A DNA stretch of 62,500 bases from Stramonita haemastoma (taxonomy: Eukaryota > Mollusca > Gastropoda > Neogastropoda > Muricidae): positions 41,293,485-41,355,984 of the forward strand of contig CM060323.1 of NCBI GenBank assembly GCA_030674155.1, in the 5' to 3' direction. This document shows, piece after piece, positions 23,001 to 34,500 of the stretch. Position 1 is the first letter of the stretch, and each line of letters starts with the position of its first letter. A program made the translations under genes and the position numbers. The notes under the pieces were generated by a model that worked only from the letters and a program-made list of their open reading frames with translations, made no database searches and was not told where the DNA came from.

Positions 23001-26000
23001 AAATTTAATTTTTTTTAATGAACTCAAGATTGAAAATAGCTGCTAAGGAGGGAAGATGAGTTATAGTAGGTATATTTTGCCATTTATTTTTAATCTTTGA
23101 TCAGTTTATTGTCTTTCTGTTGTGTTGAGAGAAATGTCTAAATGTTTATTTGTCTTTTTGTCTCCTTTTCACAGTTCAACTTTGTTGGAAAACTGCTGGG
23201 TCCAAAAGGAAACACACTGAAGCGTCTGCAAGAAGAAACGGGTTGCAAAATGGCGATCTTGGGAAAAGGGTCCATGAGAGACAAAGCAAAAGTTAGTTGT
23301 TTCACTTGTTTGTGCATAATTAATATACCATGTATAAAGAAAATTCTAACTCCTGCATTTCTTTTGGTAAAATAGATATTTTTTTCTGTAGGTAGAATTT
23401 ATGTAGGTCTTCTTTTCTCTTTTAGAACTTCTTTTTTGTATTGATAAGTTGTAAGCCTTATCTCTAGCCCAGAAAAATGATCAGTTTAGTTATTATTTGG
23501 TTTAATTAGTTATTTTGCAGTTCTTTTCATTCTCAATACTTTTTGTGAGGCAGTGCATAAAATTGAATATCTAGATTAGCCTGATAGTTGGGGTCATATA
23601 CCAGTCTTTTTGTTGTTTATGAAAGTCATAAATTTTTTTTTTAAAAAAAAAAAACAAAAAAGAGAACTTTCAGACCGGAGCAGCAAATCTGCTGTCCTTG
23701 AATGAATTTCCAAATGTTGCCATGACCTGGATAAAAGTGAACTGTCATATGGAAAAGTGCACATTCCTCCTGCAAAAAGCATTAGCATATGTTCATTTAA
23801 ACAGCAGACAAGAAGTCGGTTGTTTTTGTGTTTTCATGTATGTTAGACCAGTGATTGTATTTATTTTATTGTCAATATTTATGACATTTTCAGACGAAAG
23901 AGTGGAAGTTGTATGAAAGAATGTTTCTGCCTGAATGTTTTAACATGCTTAGACGCTGTAATACTGCGCGTGTCTAGGTGCTGTGCTGAATTAACAGCAG
24001 CCATTGTGATTTGCAGTAGGTGGGTCAAACAACTCCTGATATTGATATGTAAAACTAAATAAGTGGTAAATGTAAATCACTGGAAATTTAGATAACAACT
24101 TTTAAAAGAGTGAAATTTTATGCAGCATGTAGTGTTTATGATAATGCAAGAAAATAAATAAAGTTTAAAATCTGCGCGTGCGACTAACCAATCACTGTTG
24201 CGATGTCGTGACCCAGATTGATTTTAACACGATGCAATGTTGTTGCGGTGCAAAAATGTCATGATTCGATAAATATGTCTCTTGACATAGTTTTGAAAAA
24301 TAAGAGCTTCGTGGCTTTATTCGGTCGTCAATACTCGGAAAAGGTCCAGCGAAATGATCGACGCGATCGCGATCGTCATGGCGGTTGACACTTATTGTTG
24401 GAACTGGCGGGTTTCTATGACGAAAATACGACAATTGCTTGATTTCGTGTGATGCAAAGTACTCGACAGCATATAGAAATGACTTAAAAACAGTTATTTC
24501 GAAGCCGTGTTGCGTTAAAATAAAGTAAAACAATGTATAACATCGAAATCGCCCGGTAGCTATGAAGTGCTTTGGACAAAACTTAGCGCCGCTCGATTCA
24601 GTCCGATCGCGATAAATTTTTCCGAAGTTTTTCAAAAATATTTCACAATCCTTACCTTATCGTCTCTGTTATCGTTTAATTCAACCAAATCCAGCCTCTA
24701 AAACTCCTCATCGCTGTCAATATCGTCAAAAAACTCGAAAAATACTTCGAGTGATACGAGTGCAAACACTTTGCCGCCATTTTGTTTTCAGGCGATCGAC
24801 GTTTGTCCAAAAAAAAAAAAAAAACACCTCTAAACCAATCAGAATCCTCGTTGCTTGCGACTGCGGACGACCTTCACCCATTTTCTGCGGCCCTACAATG
24901 GCCTTCACGTTCATTGGATGACCTTTGAAAGCGAAAGAAAGCCTTCAATTACGATCACCGACGTCATCGCGGAATATTCCGGGAGCCGCCAGAAATGCTG
25001 CACTACGTCACTCCGGAGTAATCCGGGAACAGCGCTACTAGGGTTAACATGCATTTAGAAAAAGACCATGATTCATGTCCATGATTCTGATACTCAATGT
25101 AGAAGTAGCATTGTAGAGACTGAGCGATTGAAATCCATAAACTTTTATTTTCAGGAAGAAGAAATGCGGAAAGAAGGAGGGAAGAAGTTTGCTCATCTGA
25201 ATGATGAATTGCATGTGTACGTTGAAGCCCAAGCAGAAATGACAGATGCCTACAGAAGATTAGCACATGCCGTATCGGAGCTGAAGAAATTCTTGGTCCC
25301 AGTAAGTAACATCATGTCAAAGTTTAAACTAATTTAGAAAGAAGGTGCATGAGGCTGTTTCTATTTGTAATGTTATGTGGCTAGGTGGTTCTTGTATGTA
25401 CCTGTGTTGTAATTGTGAAAACCTTGGACAGGAATATTGAATACAAGCCATTTCAGTGCTGGATATTGTGATTGTACTAGTACATTGCAGCTGTATTACA
25501 TATGTGAGATGATAGTTAATTTTTTCTACTTTAGTTTTATTTCCAATTATGGATACAGATGATTGTATGGTTTCCTATGGATTTTTTTGTTATCCAGTTG
25601 ATAGTGTCAGTTCTATATATATATATGAGAGACTAAGAGAACTTTAAAAACAGTTAAAGGGAAGCAACTACATGCTAAGGGGAATATTTGATCTAACTCA
25701 AGTAGTTTTCCTTTGAGTGCCTTTTTTCATTAGAGAAGGAAAAAAAAAAAAGTCATAGCTAGAGCTATGGCACATTATTTTATGACATCAAGACTACCAT
25801 AGCTGTTGCGTGGGCACTACTCCCAGCTAGTCAACAACTTTTTCTCCTTCTCTGTGACGTCTGATGTTTCCTCTGTCTTTTTTCCTTCATCTGTGTCGAT
25901 TTGTTCTTGTTTTTTTTTTTTTAACCTGTGAATCGCATGATCTGTATAAGAGAAATGATTGTGCAGGATGCAAATGACGACATTCGCCAGCAGCAGATGC

Positions 26001-26447
26001 AGGAAATGATGTACCTTGGTGGGGAAGGTGGGGGCCGTGGAGGCAGAGGGGCATTCCGGGGAGGCCGTGGAGGACCAGCTGGCCGGTATGTGGACAGGTC
26101 TAATTTGATTCATGGGAAAACGGGAGAATGCCAGTGATTTGTTCAGTAAAGGCACAAGATTTCATTCGTTACACCTGTTTAGATACAGGTAATGAAGAAG
26201 TATTTGAGCAATTTCCCAATTTTTTCTCGCCCCCATTCCATGCCATTCTGTATTTTTTATTTACCTCCTGGCTTGAAGATGTATGTGTTTTTTTAAGAAG
26301 AAAAATTTGATTTGCGTGGGTGTTATTTTGTTCTCCAGATACGCAACATCCTTCATAAATAAGATGTGTATACATTTCAAGGAAGTCGTTTAAAAAGAAA
26401 AAAAAAAAAAAAAGATAACCCCAAGACTTCCGTCAGTCAGTCAGTCA

Positions 26448-26543
<96 letters not shown>

Positions 26544-29500
26544 GCAGAACATCATGGGCACACATTAAAAACATGTGCTGCCTTTCTGAAGAGTAGACCT
26601 TTTGTCCTGGTAAGAATGGATGGACCCCCCCCCCCCCCCCCCAAAAAAAAAAAAAAAAATGCATGGACGGTGATGTAAAGTTTTATCTTTCCTGAAGTTG
26701 GAATGCAACTACCTTCAAGGTAGGTAAAAACTGTTGCATACACAAAAATCTCACCATTGGTGAACCTCAGAGCTCTAGCTGAGAATAGAAAAGAGAAGAA
26801 AGAAAAAAAAGAACTGAAAACGTTGAATGTATTGGAAATGTCTGAATGGCTGCTGATTTATAGAATTGTGCAGTGATTATTTGAAAGACCAGTTCTACCT
26901 TTATGGACTAAAAAAAAAAAAAAAATGCAAGTAAGCTTATATAAAATAATATGTATGTTGGGCACAGTTCAAGTCATAATTTTAACATCAAACCTTTGTT
27001 GCCACTATGTTTGTGCACGAGTTTACAAGCCATAATTTACATCAAACCTTTGTTGCCACGTTATGTTGTGCACGATTCAAGTTCAAGCCATAATTTACAT
27101 CAGACCTTTTGTTTGGCCTACTGTCATATGTTGTTTTGTTTTATGTTTGCCACGTATGTGTGCAGTTAGTCTATTCTCACTTGTTGGCTATGGTGTGCAC
27201 AGTTCAAGTCATAATTTCCATCAAACCTTTGTTGGCACGTATGGTGTGCACAGTTCAAGTCATAATTTCCATCAAACCTTTGTTGCCACGTATGGTGTGC
27301 ACAGTTTCAAGTCATAAATTTTCCATCAAATCCTTTGTTGCCACGTATGTTGTGCACAGTTCAAGTCATAATTTACATCAAACCTTTGTTGGCACGTATG
27401 GTGTGCACAGTTCAAGTCATAATTCACATCAAACCTTTGTTGCACGTATGGGGTGTTGCACATGTTCAAGTCATAATTCACATCAAACCTTTGTTGCCAC
27501 GTATGTTGTGCACAGTTCAAGTCATAAATTTCACATCAAACCTTTGTTGCCACGTATGGTGTGCACAGTTCAAGTTCATAATTCACATTCAAACCATTTG
27601 TTGGCAGTGGTGGGCCAGCTCCCCCAGTTCGGGGATCTCGTGGGGGAGCGGTTCCCCCTCGGGGAGCTCCTTCTCGTGGTGGTGCAGCTCCCATGAGGGG
27701 TGGAGCCTCCAGGGGCCGAGGGGGTGGCGGTGCCCCCCCACCTGTTCAAGCCTCCACCTACGACGATTACGACTACAATGGGGCTGGTTATGGCACCTCC
27801 AGCGTAAGTGATTTTTTGTGTATTTGGTGGTGTTTGGGTTTTTTTTTTCTTTTTCTCTACCACTTTACTTGTGTCTGTCATAACCCCTTGATTGATTCTG
27901 TAATTTGTATTCTGGATAGGGTTTGATACAGAAAACTTTTTCGACTATCTGCATTTGTGAAGCTTATCAGAGTGAAATGACATGAAGTTACTTTGTGGGA
28001 TAAGCAGAAAAAGTGTTGAAAAGGGGAGAGAGAGAGAGAGGGGGGGGGGAGAGAGAGAGAAAGAGAGAGAGAGAGAATGTTACTGTGAATTCTCAACTGT
28101 TGAACTGTATAAGTGTTGAAATACCTAGGTACTGTAATATCTACCAAGATTATGTACAGGGTTATCTATTGCCATATTGCATGCAGGAGCAAATGCAGAC
28201 ATTTTGCAAAGTACTATAGGTGTTAACAAACACAGTCTAATATAATTTAATATAATATGATAGTATGATATATATTTGAATTTTTTTCTCTCTTTACTGT
28301 TCGCTTTTGACAACAAAATGTTTGATAATAAACAAATCGAGCTTCATTACTGCTGCCTAGGAACTTTCCCTTTCATTCCAGTATTTGCTCAGCAGCTCCC
28401 CCTTCATTTCTGGGTTTTCAAGGAGTGAAACTTCTGAATTTGAAATGTTTCTGGATGTAGCCATATGATAAGAAAGTGGTATCTTCTTATTTTGAGAATT
28501 GATGTGAAAGTGAAAGGAACATCATCCATCATCCAAAGCCTTTTGCACACATAATTATCTGCATACTTGAGCATTAACATATATGCACACACATGCAGAT
28601 GTTCATGTGTTTATCACAGTCTTTTATGTGCATGGATGCATTTGTGTGAAGTATGTTTATGCATTCATGGGTACATATATTCACACATGCATGCACATAC
28701 AAAAAAGAGAGAGAGACACACAGACACAATGTTCTTACATGCACACATTTGTGTTCACACATGTGTGTGTTCTTGCATGCATATGTATGCATGCTCAAAA
28801 ACACATTCACGGTGGTGTACATGATGCAGCTGAAGTCCACTTTACCAGCTAACTGATAACTCGGTCATATTTTCAGCGTGGAGGTGGCAGCAGCGCAGCG
28901 TATGATGACGGTTATGACCGCAGAGGATATGGAGAATCCAGCTATGCGAGCGAACAGAGGTAGGTACCAGAAAGAATTTTTTTCATAGCCATATGAAAGT
29001 ACACTTTGTCCCTGTGAATGGGTGTTATATTTTTTTACATAAATTTGAGGGGGTATAAAAAAACTGAGCATAGTTATTGGTTTAACTAGGATGTTTAATT
29101 GTGTAGCCTCATGCTATTTGGTTTTGGGCCAACAGAATTTATAGTATCTAAAATTGTTATTCCATTGTTTTGAATCACTGATCATTGTAACTGTTTATTG
29201 TAAATAAGGGCAAGGGGTAAAAATCTAATTGTACTCATCGAGTTAAGTAAAAACTATTCTGAAAGAAAGGCAGGGGGGGTGGGGGGTGGAACCGTGCCAC
29301 TAGTTCAATCAGGATCATTATTGTTAGCCGCTAGTAACTTTTCTAGAGGCGAATATTCTGATATGAATGGTTTCAAGTTGGTTTGATAAGGTGCAGAATT
29401 ACATTGCTTACTGTGTTCTGTTTTCCAGTGATGGACAGTACTACGGAAGCAGCGGATATGGCAGTGGGGCCCAGAGCTCAGCCGCCAGTTATGATGACTA

Positions 29501-31598
29501 TGGCACCTATGCGGATTATGGTAAGCAGTTTCATTTTCTGTTGCAGTTCTAAATTTTCAGAAATTGAATGTAGTGGAAGTGGAGTTGGCTAAATGGAACT
29601 GTGTGCAGACTAAAAAATGTCTGAGTGCAGTTCAGGTCCCTGTGTTTTACAGTGGTTCTGGCTGCCTCTCACTTCTGTTAGGCCATAGAGAAAATGCAGG
29701 ACCATAGTGCTGATAAAGACCTCTGTTGTCTACATCAGTCTCCAGTCCCTGGGACACATTTTTATTTGCTGTTTTATGTCTTTGCTGAGCACATCAAAAT
29801 CATTTGTTCACTTTCTGCAGGGTAGGGAAAATGGAGGTAAATGCCCTGTGAGCAGGTGTATGTATTTAACATACAATAATTTCATGGATTTTGATCAGAT
29901 AAAATGCAAAACCTTCAGGAACAAATACAGAAAAACAATTTTCTCCCTGCTCTTGTTTTTAAAATTTTTTTATGAATGATGCAGTATCACCGAAACATTC
30001 TGATGATTGCCATTGTGTTTGCCAACAGTCGAGGCAGTTTAACTGTACGGTTTGAGCCTTTGTTGTGTCAAATTCACAAATAGCAACCAATTCACAAAGT
30101 GTATCAAGTTGTGAACCATAGCCAGACTCTGCGATTATTTCCCCAATTCTTTGAGTAGAATTCAAAACGTGCATTGACTGGTAGAGTTGATGATCGATTT
30201 GCATCTAACTCTCACTCACTTCAAACAACAAAGTCAGAAGTACTTGTGTTGCTAGGATCATTTGCATCAATATTTGAGCCTGGATACTCATCTCACAGCA
30301 TGATGTTCAGCATGAAAACCATAAAAACTATCATAAATGTCAGATTCGAAGATAACATTCATTGTGGAAAAATAACGATTTTTTCCCCCCTCCTAAATAT
30401 GCCACAAACTCGCTCCAGTTACTGCCATTTGTAAAATGCATGGGAAAGTCTTGCGGGAGTCTCATTCTTTTTTCTCGAGATTTGAAGGGAGATTGGCAGG
30501 AATTTTGATTGTAATGGCTCGGAAGTGCCAATCATGTTATCGGGTGCTTTTGGACCTTTTACCATGATGGGTCCAAGGCGCTTTTGGACGCTGTGCCCAG
30601 CAAATGGTTAAAAATTTTCAAGATAGATTTAGTGGAAATGGAGTTGGCTAAACGGAGCTGTGTGCAGACTATAAAATGTCTGAGTGCAGTTCAGATCCCT
30701 GTGTTTTACAGTGGTTCTGGCTGCCTCTCACTTCTGTTAGGCCATAGAGAAAATGCAGGACCATAGTGCTGATAAAGACCTTTTGTCTACATCAGTCTCC
30801 AGTCCCTGGGACATACTTTCACTTGCTGTTTGAAGAAAAAAAATCAGAGATAAAATGTAGCGGAAATAGAGTTGGCTAAACAGAGCTGTGTGCAGACTAA
30901 AAATGTCTGAGTGCAGTTCAGGTCCCTGTGTTTTACAGTGGTTCTGGCTGCCTCTCACTTCTGTTAGGCCATAGAGAAAATGCAGGACCATAGTGCTGAT
31001 AAAGACCTTTTGTCTACATCAGTCTCCAGTCCCTGAGACACATTTCTTTATAGGGCTTTTGTGTTCTGCTTTTAGAGGAACAAAGCATCCCTATCAGGAG
31101 GTCACTGGTGTATCTTTGTTGTGTGTGGTGTTAGTCTTATGAATGATAAGTTCGCATGAAGTGTGTATGTATGTATGTATATTGTACCATTGGTCACTTT
31201 GTGCTGGTCAGTAGTGTCTGGTTGAACTTGCACAGGATCTCGCCTTCAATCCTCTACACATATTAAAATTGGATGTAGTTGCAGAGCCAGACCTTATGAA
31301 ATGTGTTGCATTTTGTTCACTTGTGAAAATCTGTGACAGTGATGGTGGTTGATATCCCTGCTTTTGTTGTTTTCAGTTCGTTTTTAATACAGAAAAATAT
31401 GTGAAATCCATATAAAACATCATAACGCAAGGACAATTTTAAGCAGTAAACAGGCAGTGGGGGTTGATAATCTTACCCATGCTGACTCTGTGAGCAGGTG
31501 ATGGCTATGGCAGTGGTGCAGGTCCCATGAAGTCATCAAGCCGGGGTGGAGCGAAGCCAAGGTCTCATCCGTATGGGGGGAGTCGCGCTGCCTACTGA
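20003..31598 (+). CDS. KHDRBS: KHDRBS/Sam68-SLM-like STAR RNA-binding protein, 9 coding exons, 357 aa
   Basis: Coding exons are 20003-20093, 21907-22034, 23175-23291, 25155-25301, 25967-26085, 27608-27803, 28877-28959, 29429-29520 and 31498-31598. All introns are GT-AG, the phases are consistent, and the total is 1074 nt including TGA. Residues 1-35 resemble the QUA1 dimerisation region. Residues about 55-150 are a KH domain with [19 protein letters not shown] and the GPKG loop at 82-85, followed by [13 protein letters not shown]2 follows ([14 protein letters not shown]). An RGG/PR-rich stretch (about 180-245) and a Tyr/Gly/Asp/Ser-rich tail end in [13 protein letters not shown], like the Sam68 C-terminal nuclear signal. 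Known family role: nuclear binding of U/A-rich RNA motifs and alternative-splicing control. The length is close to SLM-1/SLM-2 and shorter than Sam68, so this may be the single invertebrate pro-orthologue (inference). The start is the first ATG before a matching QUA1 segment. Intronic SINEs and minisatellites do not interrupt any exon. Confidence 0.95.
20403..20430. repeat. poly-C tract
   Basis: About 26 C in KHDRBS intron 1. Confidence 0.95.
20715..21250 (+). mobile_element. tRNA-derived SINE, family B, internally duplicated (KHDRBS intron 1)
   Basis: Core CATTTCGGATACTAGATC and AAATCGAGGCCCCGTGTTTT, CACTTAAAAGAACCCACAGG and CAGTTGCAGACAGGAAAAGA match copy 14348-14770. Short internal duplications lie at 20780-20840, 20920-20955 and 21110-21195. 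Confidence 0.85.
21293..21538 (+). other. 81-codon frame with a membrane-like segment in KHDRBS intron 1
   Basis: The frame has a Trp-rich part ([20 protein letters not shown]), then a hydrophobic stretch ([20 protein letters not shown]) and a basic end (GIRKKHK). It has the layout of a type I membrane-protein C-terminus with one sequon. I do not recognise it; it may be a fragment of another gene or element, or chance. Confidence 0.25.
21907..22034 (+). CDS. KHDRBS: KHDRBS coding exon 2 (QUA1-KH linker, KH beta-1)
   Basis: Residues 31-73, beginning [12 protein letters not shown] and ending [11 protein letters not shown], the segment that leads into the KH fold. The acceptor is TTGCAG and the donor GTAATG. 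The junction phase (1 in, 0 out) joins exon 3 exactly as in vertebrate KHDRBS proteins. Confidence 0.95.
22453..22700 (+). mobile_element. candidate piggyBac-type terminus (TTAA...) in KHDRBS intron 2
   Basis: Starts TTAACCGTTGACTGCCTAAC and contains the palindrome ACGTCATATGACGT twice (22471 and 22514). A TTAA-flanked end with such palindromes is typical of piggyBac-like MITEs; the other end was not identified. Confidence 0.35.
23175..23291 (+). CDS. KHDRBS: KHDRBS coding exon 3 (KH core with GXXG loop)
   Basis: Residues 74-112. It contains [25 protein letters not shown] and [12 protein letters not shown]. The GPKG loop and the GKGSMRD motif are diagnostic of STAR KH domains and contact RNA. 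Flanked by ACAG and GTTAGT splice sites. Confidence 0.97.
24165..25047. mobile_element. CpG-rich TTAA-bounded segment in KHDRBS intron 3
   Basis: Between TTAA (24165-24168) and GGGTTAA (25041-25047) composition changes sharply, with many CpG and GATCGCGATCG words. The right end read inward is TTAACCCTAGTAGCGCTG, piggyBac-like. No transposase frame. A regulatory CpG-rich region is the alternative. Confidence 0.35.
25155..25301 (+). CDS. KHDRBS: KHDRBS coding exon 4 (KH C-terminal half)
   Basis: Residues 113-161: [29 protein letters not shown] and [18 protein letters not shown]. The HLNDELHV strand and the long terminal helix match the end of the maxi-KH domain in this family. The donor is the consensus GTAAGT. 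Confidence 0.96.
25967..26085 (+). CDS. KHDRBS: KHDRBS coding exon 5 (QUA2 and start of RGG region)
   Basis: Residues 162 to 201 (last codon split). It begins [17 protein letters not shown], equivalent to the QUA2 helix, then turns into [14 protein letters not shown], a likely arginine-methylation and RNA-contact segment. The donor GTATGT is in phase 2. Confidence 0.95.
26450..26541. repeat. (TC)n microsatellite in KHDRBS intron 5
   Basis: About 90 bp of TC; a poly-C/poly-A block follows at 26627-26659. Confidence 0.98.
26690..26790 (+). repeat. family D short dispersed repeat
   Basis: TTCCTGAAGTTGGAATGCAA through GGTGAACCTCAGAGCTCTAG. Confidence 0.8.
26950..27605 (+). repeat. about 53-bp minisatellite ending at the KHDRBS exon 6 acceptor
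   Basis: About eleven units with core GTGCACAGTTCAAGTCATAA then CATCAAACCTTTGTTGCCAC. One non-repeat interruption lies at about 27105-27185. The last partial unit (CAAACCATTTGTTGGCAG) is itself the splice acceptor of exon 6. Confidence 0.95.
27608..27803 (+). CDS. KHDRBS: KHDRBS coding exon 6 (RGG/proline-rich region)
   Basis: Residues 201-266: repeated RGG/RGA and short proline runs ([28 protein letters not shown]), then [12 protein letters not shown]. Proline runs in Sam68 bind SH3/WW domains; here that is inference. The acceptor TTGTTGGCAG has a poor polypyrimidine tract and is supplied by the end of a tandem repeat (26950-27605). Confidence 0.93.
28026..28077. repeat. (GA)n tract
   Basis: Imperfect GA run of about 50 bp with a G-run, KHDRBS intron 6. 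Confidence 0.95.
28877..28959 (+). CDS. KHDRBS: KHDRBS coding exon 7
   Basis: Residues 267 to 294: [19 protein letters not shown] and the following serine/tyrosine-rich residues. The acceptor is TTTTCAG and the donor GTAGGT in phase 2. It belongs to the low-complexity tyrosine-rich tail. Confidence 0.9.
29429..29520 (+). CDS. KHDRBS: KHDRBS coding exon 8 (tyrosine-rich)
   Basis: Residues 294 to 325: [18 protein letters not shown] then [11 protein letters not shown]. The Tyr/Gly/Ser composition parallels the Sam68 tail that tyrosine kinases phosphorylate (family knowledge). The donor is GTAAGC in phase 1. Confidence 0.9.
29566..29770 (+). repeat. intron 8 direct repeat, copy 1 of 3
   Basis: About 200 bp from GTGGAGTTGGCTAA to CCAGTCCCTGGGACA, repeated at 30626-30835 and 30857-31050 with roughly 95% identity by eye. 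Confidence 0.93.
29771..30611 (-). mobile_element. candidate decayed piggyBac-like fragment in KHDRBS intron 8
   Basis: The right edge read on - begins TTAACCATTTGCTGGGCACA, a piggyBac-style terminus, and inward lie short acidic frames such as [20 protein letters not shown] with stops. It sits between copies 1 and 2 of the intron 8 direct repeat. The left end is unclear and no catalytic domain is seen. Confidence 0.35.
30626..31050 (+). repeat. intron 8 direct repeats, copies 2 and 3 in tandem
   Basis: Two copies (30626-30835 and 30857-31050) of the 200-bp unit, joined by a short A-rich linker. Confidence 0.93.
31498..31598 (+). CDS. KHDRBS: KHDRBS terminal coding exon 9 (C-terminal nuclear signal)
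   Basis: Residues 325-357 ending [19 protein letters not shown] and TGA. The R-G-G...HPYG ending aligns with the C-terminal nuclear-localisation stretch of Sam68/SLM proteins and supports this as the genuine terminus. Confidence 0.93.
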
Positions 31599-34500
31599 AC
31601 AGTTGGCCATGGTCTCCTAGACACCACTATGAACTCTGTGGATTAGTGTCCACATCATTGGCCCGTGTCATCCCTGCACCTTTCACTCATTGGCTTCATT
31701 GTGCCAGGTACGGGACTTTCCCTGTGCCTGGATCTGTGTTTTAACTCATTTTTTTGGTGCACATTCATGAAAAAGGAAAAAAAAAAAGTGTTTAAAAAGA
31801 ATCAATAAGAAGGAATTTTTTTATTTCATGAGTAAAATTGAAGTCTAAACAGTAAATGAAAATGATCAACTCAAACAAAGCTGCTAAATTGACTGTTATT
31901 GTTCCACACCCATTCCACCAAAAAGACATTCAGGGAAAAAGTGGGATATAACTTTTAAGCTCTGTAGCTGATGAATGTAATTGATTTGAAAAAAGGCAAT
32001 TTAAATGGTCATGTTTGATTTTAAATTTAAGATACTTGCCTTGCATTGTTGATCATTTGAAAACAAAAGGAAAATGGCATGTAGTGTAACAAGATTTAGT
32101 GTAGTGTTTCATTTTTAAATGTAGTGGTGATGAAGCCTGTCATTCCCTATAGTGTTTTATGTTGCCAACGTGTTCTTAATTAAATGTGCTTTGAGTTTCA
32201 TACATGTTGTAAAAAAAAAAAAATAAAAGTGGAAAAAACTCAGACGCGTTATGAGTCCTGTTACTGTTTTTAAACTTGTACATTTTAACAACATTGTGAG
32301 AAAAATGAGTATTAACACATGCTTTGATATTTTGTCCTGCAGTGTTTGCTGCTGAGAATTGCCCTTGTGCATAGCTGCTGAATTATGAACAAGGTGGCTT
32401 TATATAGCCAAATGGTTAATTAGTTTCAGTTTGGGGTATTCTCGGACAGAAAAATAACATATTTGCAAGGGAATTATTGGTAATTCTGACTGATCAGTAA
32501 GTGGTGTTTTTTTCCCATTATATCTTTCACAAAAAAGATGATTTAAAAAGTTGCGAATTTTTCCCCAGTTTTTTTCTTGCCAATAAGGTAACTTAATACA
32601 AGTTTCTTCCAAATAAATACTGTTCATAATAAAAAGAGGACATAAAGATGATATTATTCAACTATTTCAAATACAAAACCAGTTTATAGCTTTTAAACAT
32701 TGATATTCTTTAAAAAGTTGATTTGGTAACGGAATACAGATTGCAGCAGTTTTCACAGAAGTGGGTTTTTTTTTGTGTGAGAATAGCTATTTTCAAACAT
32801 GTAACGATGCATTGAATTGCTGAAAATGGACGTTTAAATAGTTGTGTCACTAATTTATCTTGATTTTACCAAGACAGAATAGTTTATTGAAGACAGATAG
32901 TGACAACCTGTAAATGAAAAGCTAAAATCTTGTAATATGTAGTGTATATTAATCACTTGCATCTTTCCAAAAATAAAAATGAGAAAAACTGTTCATTGTC
33001 TTTCAAGCCAATGCATAAGCAGATATACAAATCAAACATATTCAGAGTGAATAGAACCTGTAATGTTTTTGATGCCGCATATTTAGAAAGTAATATTTCG
33101 AGGTAGGTGTAGATGGATGGATCTTTCAATGTGATCTGTGTGCAGTGCACATTGTTAATGCTAAAACATCACAGGAACTCCACAGGGTAGGGTGAAATAA
33201 ATTGTTTCCAGTGTCATGGTAATAGGACGCAAATGATCAAACTCAATACCGTTGGGGTCTTTTTTTTCTCATTAATTTCAGAGAAAGGACGCCCTCAAAT
33301 AGCAAATCAAGAAAAACTTGCATTGTAAAAAGAAAATTCAGTGGAGAAAAAAGGAAAAGAGGTTGTTTGTAATTCTGTTTTAGCAATCGATATTTTCTTT
33401 GATTTGTTGGAAATGTTCTGTGAATTTCTCACATAGGTGTTGTTGACCAGGATTGCTTTGAACAGACAGCATAAACAGATGCACAATTACAACAAAAATA
33501 AAATTGTAATAGCCTCTTCTGTGGCCCACTACTGGTTTTTACTGTTGTGATTTTGTGAGCCCCTATGGACTAAGATGAGAAAAGCTGTCACTATCCAGAC
33601 AGGAGCTTTCTTTATATTGGGTTTCCAAGATACTCCGCGGTATGTCTGTGTGTAGTATTCACGAGCAGCAAGATTCAGTCAAAATATCAAAAGTTCTGTT
33701 TTTGTCATTACCCCACCTCTCACTCTTAACCACAATCCCCTTGGTTAGGCTGTCTGATGTGGCAGTGAAGGGGCTAATACATTCACCACCTGTGTATACT
33801 TGCACTCACCATCTATTGTATATCCATCTTTTCATTCAAACAAGTGCTGTAGTAGTATTGGATCATTATTTTAATCCCAAGTTTGAGTAAAATGCATGTT
33901 TATTGCTACCATCACATCTTGTCACTCTAAAAACTCGTATACACTCAAGAAAAAAAGAATTTATAACATAACCTGCATTTCACATTTACTCCTTGCACAT
34001 TTTTACCACAATACCAATTATCACACTTTTATACATATCATGTGGGTTCGTTCGTGTGCTTACATGAACACTTGTATGCAGAAAGAAATGAGAGGTGATA
34101 AGGTACAAAATCATGTATTTTCAGGAAACTACTTCTACTTGATAATATACAGATGGAAATATATATATATATATCTGGCAAACATTTTGCTTCAAGTATT
34201 GATTGCACACCACACATAAAAATATCCAACACTGATTGCATTTATGTCATCTTTTTTTCCTGTTTGACAGATACCATTTGATATGTTCCTGTATTTTCAT
34301 CGGTCACATTATGAATATTGTTTAGGCATCAAGTGAAATATCAGTAATTGTTCACTGTCATTACAGTGTAGCTGAAACTTTTTTGGTCAGAGATGAATCA
34401 ATTAGAGGCACTGGTACCTTTGAAACCTAGCAAGTTCTTTCGAAAAGCTTAAATTTGTAGGGTTGTAAATATTGCCCCAGTGCCTTTGGAATTCTTTCTA

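Noticed and set aside
27109..27696. 195-codon plus-strand frame before and into KHDRBS exon 6
   Set aside because: Translation of the 53-bp repeat in a frame different from exon 6.
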